A DNA stretch of 64,000 nucleotides from Alopecurus myosuroides (taxonomy: Eukaryota; Streptophyta; Magnoliopsida; Poales; Poaceae). The position numbers and the translations under genes are program-made. How positions within the stretch are numbered: position 1 is the first letter of the stretch; each line of letters starts with the position of its first letter. Below, in pieces: positions 43,132 to 55,171 of the stretch. The notes beneath the pieces are model-generated. The model was not told where the DNA came from, ran no database searches, and saw only the letters and a list, made by a program, of their open reading frames with translations. The stretch is taken from positions 240,918,187-240,982,186 of the forward strand of contig CM054058.1 of assembly GCA_028641055.1 (NCBI GenBank), given 5' to 3'.

Positions 43132-43430
43132 AAGGGCAGCCGCAATGTGCAAAAAAGCACACCTTAAGTTCTATGCGGCATTCTTTAAGTTGACCTTATA
43201 CATTGTGGAGAAAAATGAACCTATCCATAAGGTTAAGGTGCACATCAAACTTGTGGGTTGTCTACAAGCAACAAAAAATTGTTTCTCTCTTCTCTCCAAC
43301 GTATGTGTGCATACTAATAGTACATGTGGATCCTGTCTTATGGGTAAAGATCACCTTATACATTGTGAGAACCACACCATATACAAGTGGGCTCCAGCTT
43401 ATAGCAAAACCACACCATATTGTCAAACTC
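43132..43430. repeat. MITE-like fragment
   Basis: 'taagggcagccgcaatgtg' at 43132 looks like the terminus of a grass MITE. Within it, 'ccttatacattgtg' occurs twice (43194-43207 and 43353-43366), as seen near the ends of that family. The far end is not clear, so limits are approximate. Confidence 0.35.
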
Positions 43431-43556
43431 GACGGAAGCGTTTCTACTCGGTGAAATATACCGAGCCGCGTGGTTCTATTTATATGGGGGAGCATTGCGG
43501 CTCAAGCAATTACAAGTAGGGTCCTATAGGGTTTCAAGTCGGTTTTATCAATCAAC
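43431..43556 (-). mobile_element. Copia 3' LTR, distal part, left of element D
   Basis: On the minus strand 'tatataaatagaacc' type promoter text ('catataaatagaaccacgcgg', about 43490-43470) and 'ctcggtatatttcaccgag' follow 'caagtcggttgattgataaaaccgac'. The LTR is cut by element D between 43556 and 53931. Confidence 0.55.
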
Positions 43557-46500
43557 TGTAACATCCCAAGTCTGAAAAATAGCCTTTAGAATGTTTGCTC
43601 TCTGTTATTTTATGTTTTGCATCATGGCATCATGTTGATTGCATTTCTTTTGTTTGTTTTCCTTTGTTTTCCTTTGTTTTCCTTTGTTTTCTATTTGAAT
43701 ATCAAACCAAAATTCAAACCTTTTGTTTCATCCTTGTGATGTTACAATTTCCAAAATGTTATTTCAAATAAAAACAACCAAATTGTTTTATTTTTATTCC
43801 AAATGCTCACTTGTTAAGTTAATGGTTTTAAGCAATCAATTGTTTCCAAATCACCTTCAAAAGATTCAAATACATTTTCCAAACAGCACCCAAGTTGAAA
43901 ATATGAAAATCACCAAAACAATCTAACCTATTATTTCCATTTATTCCATGTTTGTTCAACTAATAAAATGGTGGTATTATTTCAATTAATTAAATCCAAC
44001 TTGGTTTCAAATTCAAAGCAATTCTTCAAATCAGCACCCAACTTGAGTTTATAAAAATCTCCAAAATCAAATCAACTATTTCAATCACATTTTACCATAG
44101 GGGTTACCCTATTTTAATGTTGGTTTTTATTAATGATCTTTAATAATAAAAATTTCACCTAAATTCGTTTTAATTTCAAACAGCAAACAAAACTCAAACT
44201 TTTTGGAAGTAAAAGTTAACAACTGTTTGCAATTGTCCTAAAGAACTCCCTCAAATTTTTCCAATTTTTTTCTTGAACCTAAAAGCTACCTTTTTCTTCC
44301 ATTTGGTTTTCAGCAAAAAAAAATAAGTTGGAGTAAAATATTAAAGAGAGAGAGAGCACACCTAGGCCCAGCCCAACTAATCTTTTCCCCTGGCCCGATA
44401 CCCCCTCCAGTCATCTTCTACCTACGTACGGACTCCATCGGAGCTGTCCACGTATTCAGAGAAGGGAGCAGACGGTGGAGCTCCTTCCCCCTCCTCCTCT
44501 TAACCTACCCGGTGCCCTAGGGTTTCCCCTACTCTCTCTTCTCCCTCTCCCCCGCCTCCATCTCTTGTTCCTTCTTCATCCCCTCCATCTCTCTGTTCTG
44601 AATTTTCCTGTACCTGTACCTCCTCACCGCAACCTCCTCTTCCTCTGGCGATCACCGGGGCTAGGGGCTCCCTCCGCCGTGGCTAGGGGCGGGAATGGAA
44701 AGCCCCCGCCACGGGCTTCCTCCTCCACCCCTCGGAGGGCGCCGGGAGAGCTCACCGCGCCGCCGCCGTCCTCCTCAAGCCGGCGACCACCTGCTGTCCG
44801 CCCTGCTGCAGCCATGTCCGCCCCGACCGCCTCCTCCTCCTGCAGCTCGAGGTGAGCCACCTCGCCTTTCCCCTCGACCCCTTCCTCCCTCCCTCCTCCT
44901 TCTAGCACCACGGCGCACACCCCCACGCCGCAGCCCACAGCAACCACGGCGAGCACAGCTATCGCTGTCCGCCGGCGACAGTTCGTCGTTCAGTCGATGT
45001 GCAGTTCAGAAACTTACGTGCACAGTTCAGTTAAAAACCGCACCTGTACCTTATCCTCACCCCTCCCCCCTTCCTATCACAACTCGTGAGCTACCGCACT
45101 GGTAGCGCACGCTGCTCGCGCCCAGCAGCGCGGAGGATCGAGTCCCAGCGACCTCCTTTTCCAGTTCCTTTTTCTTCCAATTAGTTTCAGTACCGATTCC
45201 TGAACCTTAATCCCCCTCCGTTGCCCATTCTGTCAACACAGCTGCAGCAGCACAGTTGGTTGGTTTCCCTTGCGCTCCAACCACAGCTCCCTGGTTCGAA
45301 TCCCACCCCCTGCAAATTAAAACAACCTTTTTTTGCTTTCTTTCTTCAGGTCCAGAACAACTGTAATCACCAATAGGTCCCTTCTTTTATTTCTAGCCCT
45401 TGCAAAAATTATTTCTAAGTCCCTAGCAGCAAAAAAATGGCAGATTGCACCTCAATTTTGTAAATTGCATAAGAAATTCATCCCAACTCCAATTTCAACT
45501 TTTTAAATATGTTTTCTGTCCCAAATTAAATGTTCTTTCCAAATATAAAATTTGTTTACTGTTTTGAATATTTTAAATTGGTGCAAAATTTGAAAACTTG
45601 TCAAATCCACTTAAACTTGCAAAATTCATAACTTGTTCATAAAAATTCCAAATTCAACAAACCAAATATGTTTTCCAATCAACTTTTCATGTACTTTCCA
45701 AATATAAATTTTGTTTGCTGTTTTGAATAATTTAAATTGCTGAAAACAACTGTTTCTTGTTTATTGCATTTAAAATTGCCAAAATCATAACTTGCTCATT
45801 TTAAATCCAATTTCCACAAATGAAATATGTTTTCCATGCAAAATTAAACCACCTTTCCAAATGAAAATTTTGTTTCATGTTTTGAATAATTAAAAGTGGT
45901 TAAATAGTTTAAATCTTATTTAATTCATTTAATATTGTTAAATTTATAACTTGATCAAAACAAATTCTTTTGGGGCATATAAAATATGTTTTCAAACCAT
46001 AAAAGCATAAACTTTTCAAATATAAACTTTGTTATTTGTTTTGAACACTTTAACTTGTTGAAAACCACAATTACTTGTGTGACATCAATAAGGAACCAAA
46101 AATTCTTAACATGACAAATAAAATCCCACACTTGTTTTCGTCCTTTTCCATTTGCATCTAATATTGTTTACTTCTTGTTTTCATCATGCATGCATCATGC
46201 TAAACAACTTACACATGTTATCTAATTGTAGATCATTGCTTCAACCTCAATCATTTGCATCCATATGCAATTCACATTGCATATGGGTCCAATTAAATTG
46301 TGTTATTTTGTTGAGTAGTTTACTTTGATGCATCTATTAACATGACATGCATCATCCCGTGTTTGTGCACCTATGCCATGTATTGATTGTTCGTCTCTTT
46401 CGATTGTGTGTTTGCTTCTTCTCGCTTTAGACGACGACGTTGAGACCGACGAGACGTACGGTACCCCTTCTAAGGATTTTCAGCTCAGTACCAGGCTACT

Positions 46501-48302
46501 GGGTTTGCAGGCAAGTTATCACTCACATGAATCATCGAGTTCTCTTCCACACTTGTTGTCGATACTATCCTTTTGTCTATTTCTGCTAGCCCTATGAATC
46601 GATGCTTGTTCTCCGAACCCATCACATGCTACCTTGAGCCATGATATTGCCCCACCTCCATACCTACAGTCTTTGTTTGAGCCTGTTCTTATATAGCATG
46701 CTTAGGGTTGCTTTTGCTCGAGCCTGTCGTCGGTTACCTCTTTTACTATCGTACTCTTATTATTGTTACCGTATCGGGGCTCGAATATTAATCAATCAAT
46801 CCTGTTAATGCTACTGTTAATAATAATTTGATGATAAGGCACCGGCAGGAGGCCCTTTGTGGTTTTGAGGCCTGCTAGTGTCGACCCCCTAATTAGGAAA
46901 AGGGTCTTGTCTACTGATCCATGATGAGCGCACTACCCGCATGTGGGAAGCGAGTATGGGCGCCCCCCTCAACTGACTCGATTCGCATCTCGTCCAAATC
47001 GCCGTACTAGTTCGGGTGTTCCATTTGCTGCATCATATGCAGGTACGAACCCTTGGCGCCAGGGTGGAACTTTTGTAGTCGGCATTTAGGGCGGCGTGGT
47101 CTTCCAGTGCTATGAGGGTCCCCTTTTCTTCGTGGGGCTCGATTAGCCGCGCACGCACAGCACGTGGTGCTTTGGGCTTGATGCGAAGAAGGGTTGGTTG
47201 TGTTGAGTACCCCGCTTGGTGGGGTGATTTCCCATCTGGCGGGTTATTCATGCGTGTACGGTTACTATGGTGCACCCCTGCAGGGTAAATCTTCTCGAGA
47301 AGCCGTGTTTTCCGCGGTTATGGATTACTTGGTGAAAGTACTGGCTAACAAGTACTCAGGACAACTTCAACATAATGATCAATCATGTTTCACCCAATGA
47401 TTAATAACTTGACTAGTAATAGGTTATTCACACAATAACGTGATTCACCTTATTATAACGGTGTGAGTTATCCTCGGATTGCTTCTTCGGATAAGGGGCG
47501 AGATCCAGGATGGGTTTGTTTGAAGTTATCTTTCAGTTGGTTACAATTCCTCGATCTTATCTTTTCTGTTAGCCGGAACTAGTAGTATCTTCTGTAGTTG
47601 GTTAGAGCAGCCCGCTGCAGCTTTTATAATACCCATCTTCTTCCGTTGAACCCAAGCATCCCGGCTTGTGTTGACGAGTAACTCCTTGATGAAATGTGAG
47701 TCTTGCTTGCCAGTACTTGGATGTACTGACCCCGTTGGGGCTGTGGTTTACGCAGACTTCGACTACGACTACGAGGATCACCAGGATGGCTACTTCGTGG
47801 AGTTTGACGAGACTGCAGACGAGTAGATAGCTGGACCCCGGGCAGGATCCAGGAACTTCGTGGATGGGCTCCGTCTTTTCGTTTCCGGCCTCTTAGGCCT
47901 ATTTGGATCTAGTCTGTACTCAGACATGTTGAATGCTTCCGCTGTATTGTAATGATGTATTGTTGGGGCATGTGCCCTCTGAATGATTGTATTTGCTATC
48001 TCTGCTCTAATGAGAGCCATTTGCAATTTATTTCAATCTTTTGTGTCGTAGAGATCTGTTGTGATATCAGTTGTTCAACGCCGTTGACGTACCATGTGTG
48101 TATGGTTTGAAGTACGTCGACGGAAGTGCTTTTGATCTCTAGTGGATAGTTTACATCGACGATGGAATAGCAGGGCTTGTGTTGTCGCGCATAAGCGCAG
48201 GCCTACCAGGAAGCTGGGACGTGGGAGCAGTTATGCCCCATAATCCAAGCATCTGCTATCCAGTTCGTACGGTGAGTATCCCCTAGAAATCAGGGTGCGA
48301 CA
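43557..48302 (+). repeat. 5' LTR of element D
   Basis: 4,746 bp. Sub-regions: an AT-rich start with (cctttgtttt) repeats at about 43650-43690; a pyrimidine-rich then GC-rich core at about 44380-45000; tRNA-like modules at 45086-45160 and 45240-45315; a 159-bp tandem array at 45505-46140; and a long mixed tail with an acidic reading frame (DFDYDYEDHQDGYFVEFDET) at about 47757-47825. Proline-rich open frames in the GC core are composition effects. Confidence 0.93.
45505..46140 (+). repeat. Four-unit 159-bp tandem repeat inside the left LTR of D
   Basis: 'aaatatgttttc' begins at 45505, 45664, 45823 and 45982, exactly 159 bases apart. Each unit continues with 'tttccaaat..aaaattttgtt', 'tgttttgaata', and 'aaattcataacttg' near its end. 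Units are well diverged from each other, yet the spacing has not changed. Confidence 0.9.
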
Positions 48303-48304
48303 AA

Positions 48305-48316
48305 TGGTATCAGAGC
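48305..48316 (+). promoter_or_regulatory. Primer-binding site of element D
   Basis: TGGTATCAGAGC, complementary to the 3' end of plant initiator tRNA-Met, lies two bases after the LTR end. Confidence 0.9.
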
Positions 48317-48512
48317 CTGTCTGCCTGTAGGATCCCTTTTTACTGGTCGCAGTTGAGTCTAGAAACTATTTTGTAGCTATATAGGAAAAATGAAACGTGA
48401 GAGTAGGAATTCTGTTCTTTTTCTTCTTTCCCCACCCTCCCTCCCTTTTCTGGTAAGGAAGTGCAACGTTGATTTTTCCCTTCTCATCTGAACTTTCAAG
48501 TTAGGATTTCAC

Positions 48513-48960
48513 GTGTTTTGGGTTTTCCATAGTACCTCAGAAGTTTTGGCCTCGTTTTCCCGGTGTTGCTTCGTTATCCTGTTCTTCTCAACATCCTTTT
48601 CGTCCGTTGAAATCTTGTTGTTGTTTTCCACTGCAAATCTTCTACCGGCGTCTAATCAAAACTTCCTCGTAAACTCTTATCCAGTTAAAGTGTTATTTGA
48701 TACCGGAGCATCACATTCCTTTGTGTCAACAATCTTTTCCACAACATACAACCCAATTCTGGTTCCACTAAGCAATCAAAACTCTGTTCACTCCCCGGGA
48801 TCTCAAATGTTGACTTCCAAGATAAGTAAGAACAATCCAATTCTAATGGGAGGCCACATATTCCTCGTTTCTCTCAAGTTGCTGATTCTGACATTGATCT
48901 CATTTTTGGTGTTGAATTGATGTCAATAACTCTGTTCCACCCTTATTACAGATAGTCTAT
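48513..48960 (+). pseudogene. Protease relic in element D
   Basis: The plus strand encodes NSYPVKVLFDTGASHSFVST, the D-T-G-A aspartic-protease site with the S-H-S-F-V context common in Ty3/gypsy chromovirus-type elements. After a frame change comes IDLIFGVELMS, matching the distal 'DLILGMDW' block. Gag, RT, RNase H and integrase are absent, and the rest of the interior has no motif. The N-terminal 50 residues of the open frame are not protease-like. This relic shows that D descends from a Ty3/gypsy element by internal deletion. Confidence 0.75.
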
Positions 48961-49181
48961 TCTCCAAATGAATCAAGTTCTATCCAGCTATACACCCTCA
49001 ATACAAAACCTATCCCTTTACTTGAAAATGTTCCGGTGGTTTGCTAATTCCCTGACGTCTATCCAATGTGCACGATGTGTTTCACGTGTAACAGCTCAAG
49101 AGGATCTCCCCAAGAAGTTTCCAGACCTTTTCTTTTCTCAGTAGGAATCTCGGGGCGCGATTCCTTCAAGGGGGGGCGTTT

Positions 49182-52100
49182 TGTAACATCCCAAGTCTGA
49201 AAAATAGCCTTTAGAATGTTTGCTCTCTGTTATTTTATGTTTTGCATCATGGCATCATGTTGATTGCATTTGTTTTGTTTGTTTTCCTTTGTTTTCCTTT
49301 GTTTTCCTTTGTTTTCTATTTGAATATCAAACCAAAATTCAAACCTTTTGTTTCATCCTTGTGATGTTACAATTTCCAAAATGTTATTTCAAATAAAAAC
49401 AACCAAATTGTTTTATTTTTATTCCAAATGCTCACTTGTTAAGTTAATGGTTTTAAGCAATCAATTGTTTCCAAATCACCTTCAAAAGATTCAAATACAT
49501 TTTCCAAACAGCACCCAAGTTGAAAATATGAAAATCACCAAAACAATCTAACCTATTATTTCCATTTATTCCATGTTTGTTCAACTAATAAAATGGTGGT
49601 ATTATTTCAATTAATTAAATCCAACTTGGTTTCAAATTCAAAGCAATTCTTCAAATCAGCACCCAACTTGAGTTTATAAAAATCTCCAAAATCAAATCAA
49701 CTATTTCAATCACATTTTACCATAGGGGTTACCCTATTTTAATGTTGGTTTTTATTAATGATCTTTAATAATAAAAATTTCACCTAAATTCGTTTTAATT
49801 TCAAACAGCAAACAAAACTCAAACTTTTGGAAGTAAAAGTTAACAACTGTTTGCAATTGTCCTAAAGAACTCCCTCAAATTTTTCCAATTTTTTTCTTGA
49901 ACCTAAAAGCTACCTTTTTCTTCCATTTGGTTTCAGCAAAAAAAATAAGTTGGAGTAAAATATTAAAGAGAGAGAGAGCACACCTAGGCCCAGCCCAACT
50001 AATCTTTTCCCCTGGCCCGATACCCCCTCCAGTCATCTTCTACCTACGTACGGACTCCATCGGAGCTGTCCACGTATTCAGAGAAGGGAGCAGACGGTGG
50101 AGCTCCTTCCCCCTCCTCCTCTTAACCTACCCGGTGCCCTAGGGTTTCCCCTACTCTCTCTTCTCCCTCTCCCCCGCCTCCATCTCTTGTTCCTTCTTCA
50201 TCCCCTCCATCTCTCTGTTCTGAATTTTCCTGTACCTGTACCTCCTCACCGCAACCTCCTCTTCCTCTGGCGATCACCGGGGCTAGGGGCTCCCTCCGCC
50301 GTGGCTAGGGGCGGGAATGGAAAGCCCCCGCCACGGGCTTCCTCCTCCACCCCTCGGAGGGCGCCGGGAGAGCTCACCGCGCCGCCGCCGTCCTCCTCAA
50401 GCCGGCGACCACCTGCTGTCCGCCCTGCTGCAGCCATGTCCGCCCCGACCGCCTCCTCCTCCTGCAGCTCGAGGTGAGCCACCTCGCCTTTCCCCTCGAC
50501 CCCTTCCTCCCTCCCTCCTCCTTCTAGCACCACGGCGCACACCCCCACGCCGCAGCCCACAGCAACCACGGCGAGCACAGCTATCGCTGTCCGCCGGCGA
50601 CAGTTCGTCGTTCAGTCGATGTGCAGTTCAGAAACTTACGTGCACAGTTCAGTTAAAAACCGCACCTGTACCTTATCCTCACCCCTCCCCCCTTCCTATC
50701 ACAACTCGTGAGCTACCGCACTGGTAGCGCACGCTGCTCGCGCCCAGCAGCGCGGAGGATCGAGTCCCAGCGACCTCCTTTTCCAGTTCCTTTTTCTTCC
50801 AATTAGTTTCAGTACCGATTCCTGAACCTTAATCCCCTCCGTTGCCCATTCTGTCAACACAGCTGCAGCAGCACAGTTGGTTGGTTTCCCTTGCGCTCCA
50901 ACCACAGCTCCCTGGTTCGAATCCCACCCCCTGCAAATTAAAACAACCTTTTTTTTGCTTTCTTTCTTCAGGTCCAGAACAACTGTAATCACCAATAGGT
51001 CCCTTCTATTTATTTCTAGCCCTTGCAAAAATTATTTCTAAGTCCCTAGCAGCAAAAAAATGGCAGATTGCACCTCAATTTTGTAAATTGCATAAGAAAT
51101 TCATCCCAACTCCAATTTCAACTTTTTAAATATGTTTTCTGTCCCAAATTAAATGTTCTTTCCAAATATAAAATTTGTTTACTGTTTTGAATATTTTAAA
51201 TTGGTGCAAAATTTGAAAACTTGTCAAATCCACTTAAACTTGCAAAATTCATAACTTGTTCATAAAAATTCCAAATTCAACAAACCAAATATGTTTTCCA
51301 ATCAACTTTTCATGTACTTTCCAAATATAAATTTTGTTTGCTGTTTTGAATAATTTAAATTGCTGAAAACAACTGTTTCTTGTTTATTGCATTTAAAATT
51401 GCCAAAATCATAACTTGCTCATTTTAAATCCAATTTCCACAAATGAAATATGTTTTCCATGCAAAATTAAACCACCTTTCCAAATGAAAATTTTGTTTCA
51501 TGTTTTGAATAATTAAAAGTGGTTAAATAGTTTAAATCTTATTTAATTCATTTAATATTGTTAAATTTATAACTTGATCAAAACAAATTCTTTTGGGGCA
51601 TATAAAATATGTTTTCAAACCATAAAAGCATAAACTTTTCAAATATAAACTTTGTTATTTGTTTTGAACACTTTAACTTGTTGAAAACCACAATTACTTG
51701 TGTGACATCAATAAGGAACCAAAAATTCTTAACATGACAAATAAAATCCCACACTTGTTTTCGTCCTTTTCCATTTGCATCTAATATTGTTTACTTCTTG
51801 TTTTCATCATGCATGCATCATGCTAAACAACTTACACATGTTATCTAATTGTAGATCATTGCTTCAACCTCAATCATTTGCATCCATATGCAATCCACAT
51901 TGCATATGGGTCCAATTAAATTGTGTTATTTTGTTGAGTAGTTTACTTTGATGCATCTATTAACATGACATGCATCATCCCGTTTTTGTGCACCTATGCC
52001 ATGTATTGATTGTTCGTCTCTTTCGATTGTGTGTTTGCTTCTTCTCGCTTTAGACGACGACGTTGAGACCGACGAGACGTACGGTACCCCTTCTAAGGAT

Positions 52101-53925
52101 TTTCAGCTCAGTACCAGGCTACTGGGTTTGCAGGCAAGTTATCACTCACATGAATCATCGAGTTCTCTTCCACACTTGTTGTCGATACTATCCTTTTGTC
52201 TATTTCTGCTAGCCCTATGAATCGATGCTTGTTCTCCGAACCCATCACATGCTACCTTGAGCCATGATATTGCCCCACCTCCATACCTACAGTCTTTGTT
52301 TGAGCCTGTTCTTATATAGCATGCTTAGGGTTGCTTTTGCTCGAGCCTTTCGTCGGTTACCTCTTTTACTATCGTACTCTTATTATTGTTACCGTATCGG
52401 GGCTCGAATATTAATCAATCAATCCTGTTAATGCTACTGTTAATAATAATTTGATGATAAGGCACCGGCAGGAGGCCCTTTGTGGTTTTGAGGCCTGCTA
52501 GTGTCGACCCCCTAATTAGGAAAAGGGTCTTGTCTACTGATCCATGATGAGCGCACTACCCGCATGTGGGAAGCGAGTATGGGCGCCCCCCTCAACTGAC
52601 TCGATTCGCATCTCGTCCAAATCGCCGTACTAGTTCGGGTGTTCCATTTGCTGCATCATATGCAGGTACGAACCCTTGGCGCCAGGGTGGAACTTTTGTA
52701 GTCGGCATTTAGGGCGGCGTGGTCTTCCAGTGCTATGAGGGTCCCCTTTTCTTCGTGGGGCTCGATTAGCCGCGCATGCACAGCACGCGGTGCTTTGGGC
52801 TTGATGCGAAGAAGGGTTGGTTGTGTTGAGTACCCCGCTTGGTGGGGTGATTTCCCATCTGGCGGGTTATTCATGCGTGTACGGTTACTATGGTGCACCC
52901 CTGCAGGGTAAATCTTCTCGAGAAGCCGTGTTTTCCGCGGTTATGGATTACTTGGTGAAAGTACTGGCTAACAAGTACTCAGGACAACTTCAACATAATG
53001 ATCAATCATGTTTCACCCAATGATTAATAACTTGACTAGTAATAGGTTATTCACACAATAACGTGATTCACCTTATTATAACGGTGTGAGTTATCCTCGG
53101 ATTGCTTCTTCGGATAAGGGGCGAGATCCAGGATGGGTTTGTTTGAAGTTATCTTTCAGTTGGTTACAATTCCTCGATCTTATCTTTTCTGTTAGCCGGA
53201 ACTAGTAGTATCTTCTGTAGTTGGTTAGAGCAGCCCGCTGCAGCTTTTATAATACCCATCTTCTTCCGTTGAACCCAAGCATCCCGGCTTGTGTTGACGA
53301 GTAACTCCTTGATGAAATGTGAGTCTTGCTTGCCAGTACTTGGATGTACTGACCCCGTTGGGGCTGTGGTTTACGCAGACTTCGACTACGACTACGAGGA
53401 TCACCAGGATGGCTACTTCGTGGAGTTTGACGAGACTGCAGACGAGTAGATAGCTGGACCCCGGGCAGGATCCAGGAACTTCGTGGATGGGCTCCGTCTT
53501 TTCGTTTCCGGCCTCTTAGGTCTATTTGGATCTAGTCTGTACTCAGACATGTTGAATGCTTCCGCTGTATTGTAATGATGTATTGTTGGGGCATGTGCCC
53601 TCTGAATGATTGTATTTGCTATCTCTGCTCTAATGAGAGCCATTTGCAATTTATTTCAATCTTTTGTGTCGTAGAGATCTGTTGTGATATCAGTTGTTCA
53701 ACGCCGTTGACGTACCATGTGTGTATGGTTTGAAGTACGTCGACGGAAGTGCTTTTGATCTCTAGTGGATAGTTTACATCGACGATGGAATAGCAGGGCT
53801 TGTGTTGCCGCGCATAAGCGCAGGCCTACCAGGAAGCTGGGACGTGGGAGCAGTTATGCCCCATAATCCAAGCATCTGCTATCCAGTTCGTACGGTGAGT
53901 ATCCCCTAGAAATCAGGGTGCGACA
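49182..53925 (+). repeat. 3' LTR of element D
   Basis: 4,744 bp, nearly identical to 43557-48302. Its 159-bp array starts at 51128. Sample differences: 'gcatttgttt' for 'gcatttcttt', 'cccgtttttg' for 'cccgtgtttg', 'gcacgcggtgc' for 'gcacgtggtgc'. Confidence 0.93.
51128..51763 (+). repeat. Four-unit 159-bp tandem repeat inside the right LTR of D
   Basis: Same array as at 45505-46140, with the same spacing. Confidence 0.88.
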
Positions 53926-53930
53926 TCAAC

Positions 53931-54698
53931 CGACTTGGATACAATTGGTATGTCTAATACGCTCCCTTAATCACAACTTACTCAAGTTGAGATTATGTTT
54001 AAATTCCTCAAAATTTTGAAATGGCAATGGTTTAGTAAACCCATCAGCCACTTGATTTTTAGAAGGAATAAAGCGAATCTCTAATTGCTTCTTTAAGACT
54101 CTCTCTCTAACAAAATGAAAATCTATCTCAATGTGTTTAGCTCGTGCATGAAAAACAGGATTGGCTCAGAGATATGTCGCTCCCAAATTATCATAACATA
54201 AACACAGTGCTTGTTGCAACTTAATCCCAAGCTCCTCAAGAAGGGATTGCACCCAAATAATTTCTGTTGTAGCATTGGCAAGTGATTTATATTCAGCTTT
54301 AGTACTTGATCTCGACACTGTTGCTTGCTTTTTTAGCACTCCAAGATATGAGATTCGGACCAAGAAAAATTGCAAATCCTCCTGTTGACCTTCTATCATC
54401 AAGACAAGCTGCCCAATCAGCATCAGAAAAGGCACTAACCAACATGGAGGGAGACTTGTTAAAAGTCAAGCCAACACTAATTCTACCTTTGATATAACAT
54501 AATATACGCTTAGCAGCAGTCCAATGGAGTGTAGTAGGAGCATGTAGATACTGACAGATCTTGTTAACATCATATGAGATATCAGGACGTGTGAGAGTCA
54601 AATATTGTAACGCTCCAACCATACTTCTATAATGTGTAGCATCCTCGGGTCCCAATGGTGTACCTTGACGAGCTATGACCTTTTCAGAGGATGATAGT
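53931..54698 (-). pseudogene. Copia RT/RNase H end and start of its 3' LTR
   Basis: The minus strand, entering from 54698 where element C cuts it, encodes the end of a Ty1/copia pol: [75 protein letters not shown]. After a frame change it reads [20 protein letters not shown] and [15 protein letters not shown] text to about 54000. 'attaagggagcg' (about 53970) is the polypurine tract and the 3' LTR follows from about 53967, interrupted by element D at 53930. Frame changes near 54300 and 54170 make it inactive. RT proper is beyond element C, outside the window. Confidence 0.85.
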
Positions 54699-55171
54699 TG
54701 ATGGAGGGATAATAACCCGGTAGGCCAACTCCAAGGTATAACCCGGTTCAAAGGACGCTGCGCAAGATCCGGCTAAGGATAAAGAAACTTCTGGAAGGCC
54801 CAAGTTTGTAGGCCTCGTAACCCGGATTGTGGGTTACGGTAAAGGAAAGTTAGGGTTTGTATGTGGTGTCCGGGTAGGGTTCAGGGTGCGCCTTGGAGAG
54901 TAAGCCAGGGGTACGGGTGCTTTATAAACCGACCCCTAGGTTTAGTTGAGAGAGATCCAAGGCCTGGCAATATCACCTAATATCGAATATCCAGTGTAAT
55001 ACGAGAGTTGAGTTATTATATTGAGATCGGAGACTCGGCGACTTGATTGCCGGCTACCAGATCGAGTATCCTCATGTTTTCCTTTGAGCTAAACCCTCTC
55101 CCAAACGCCTGTGTCGTCTTGCCCCAAGATAAGTTACCCCCGGTAACGTCTGCCGTGATTATCCCACGACA
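54699..55171 (+). repeat. 5' LTR of element C
   Basis: 473 bp with a TTTATAAA box at 54921-54928. It is clearly homologous to the B LTRs but well diverged from them. Confidence 0.9.

Larger units (their letters stand above)
43557..53925 (+). mobile_element. Element D: LTR retrotransposon with 4.7-kb LTRs and a tiny interior (LARD-like)
   Basis: LTRs at 43557-48302 (4,746 bp) and 49182-53925 (4,744 bp) both start TGTAACATCCC and end GTGCGACA. The TSD TCAAC is perfect (43552-43556 and 53926-53930). The primer-binding site TGGTATCAGAGC (48305-48316) fits initiator tRNA-Met, and the polypurine tract 'caaggggggg' is at about 49168-49177. The interior is only 879 bp and retains a protease relic of Ty3/gypsy type. 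The LTRs differ by about nine substitutions and a handful of length changes in homopolymers, about 0.2%. The element is non-autonomous and recently inserted. Confidence 0.93.

Noticed and set aside
44475..44956. Proline/leucine-rich and glycine-rich open frames in the D LTRs (repeated at 50097-50578)
   Set aside because: Low-complexity translation of pyrimidine-rich LTR sequence on both strands. No start context, motif or conservation beyond LTR identity.
45240..45315. Functional tRNA gene
   Set aside because: Only the B-box is perfect; acceptor and D arms do not pair convincingly. Treated as tRNA-like relic.
43557..53925. The two 4.7-kb near-identical blocks as a host segmental duplication
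   Set aside because: TG..CA ends, a primer-binding site, a polypurine tract and a perfect 5-bp TSD show they are LTRs of one element.
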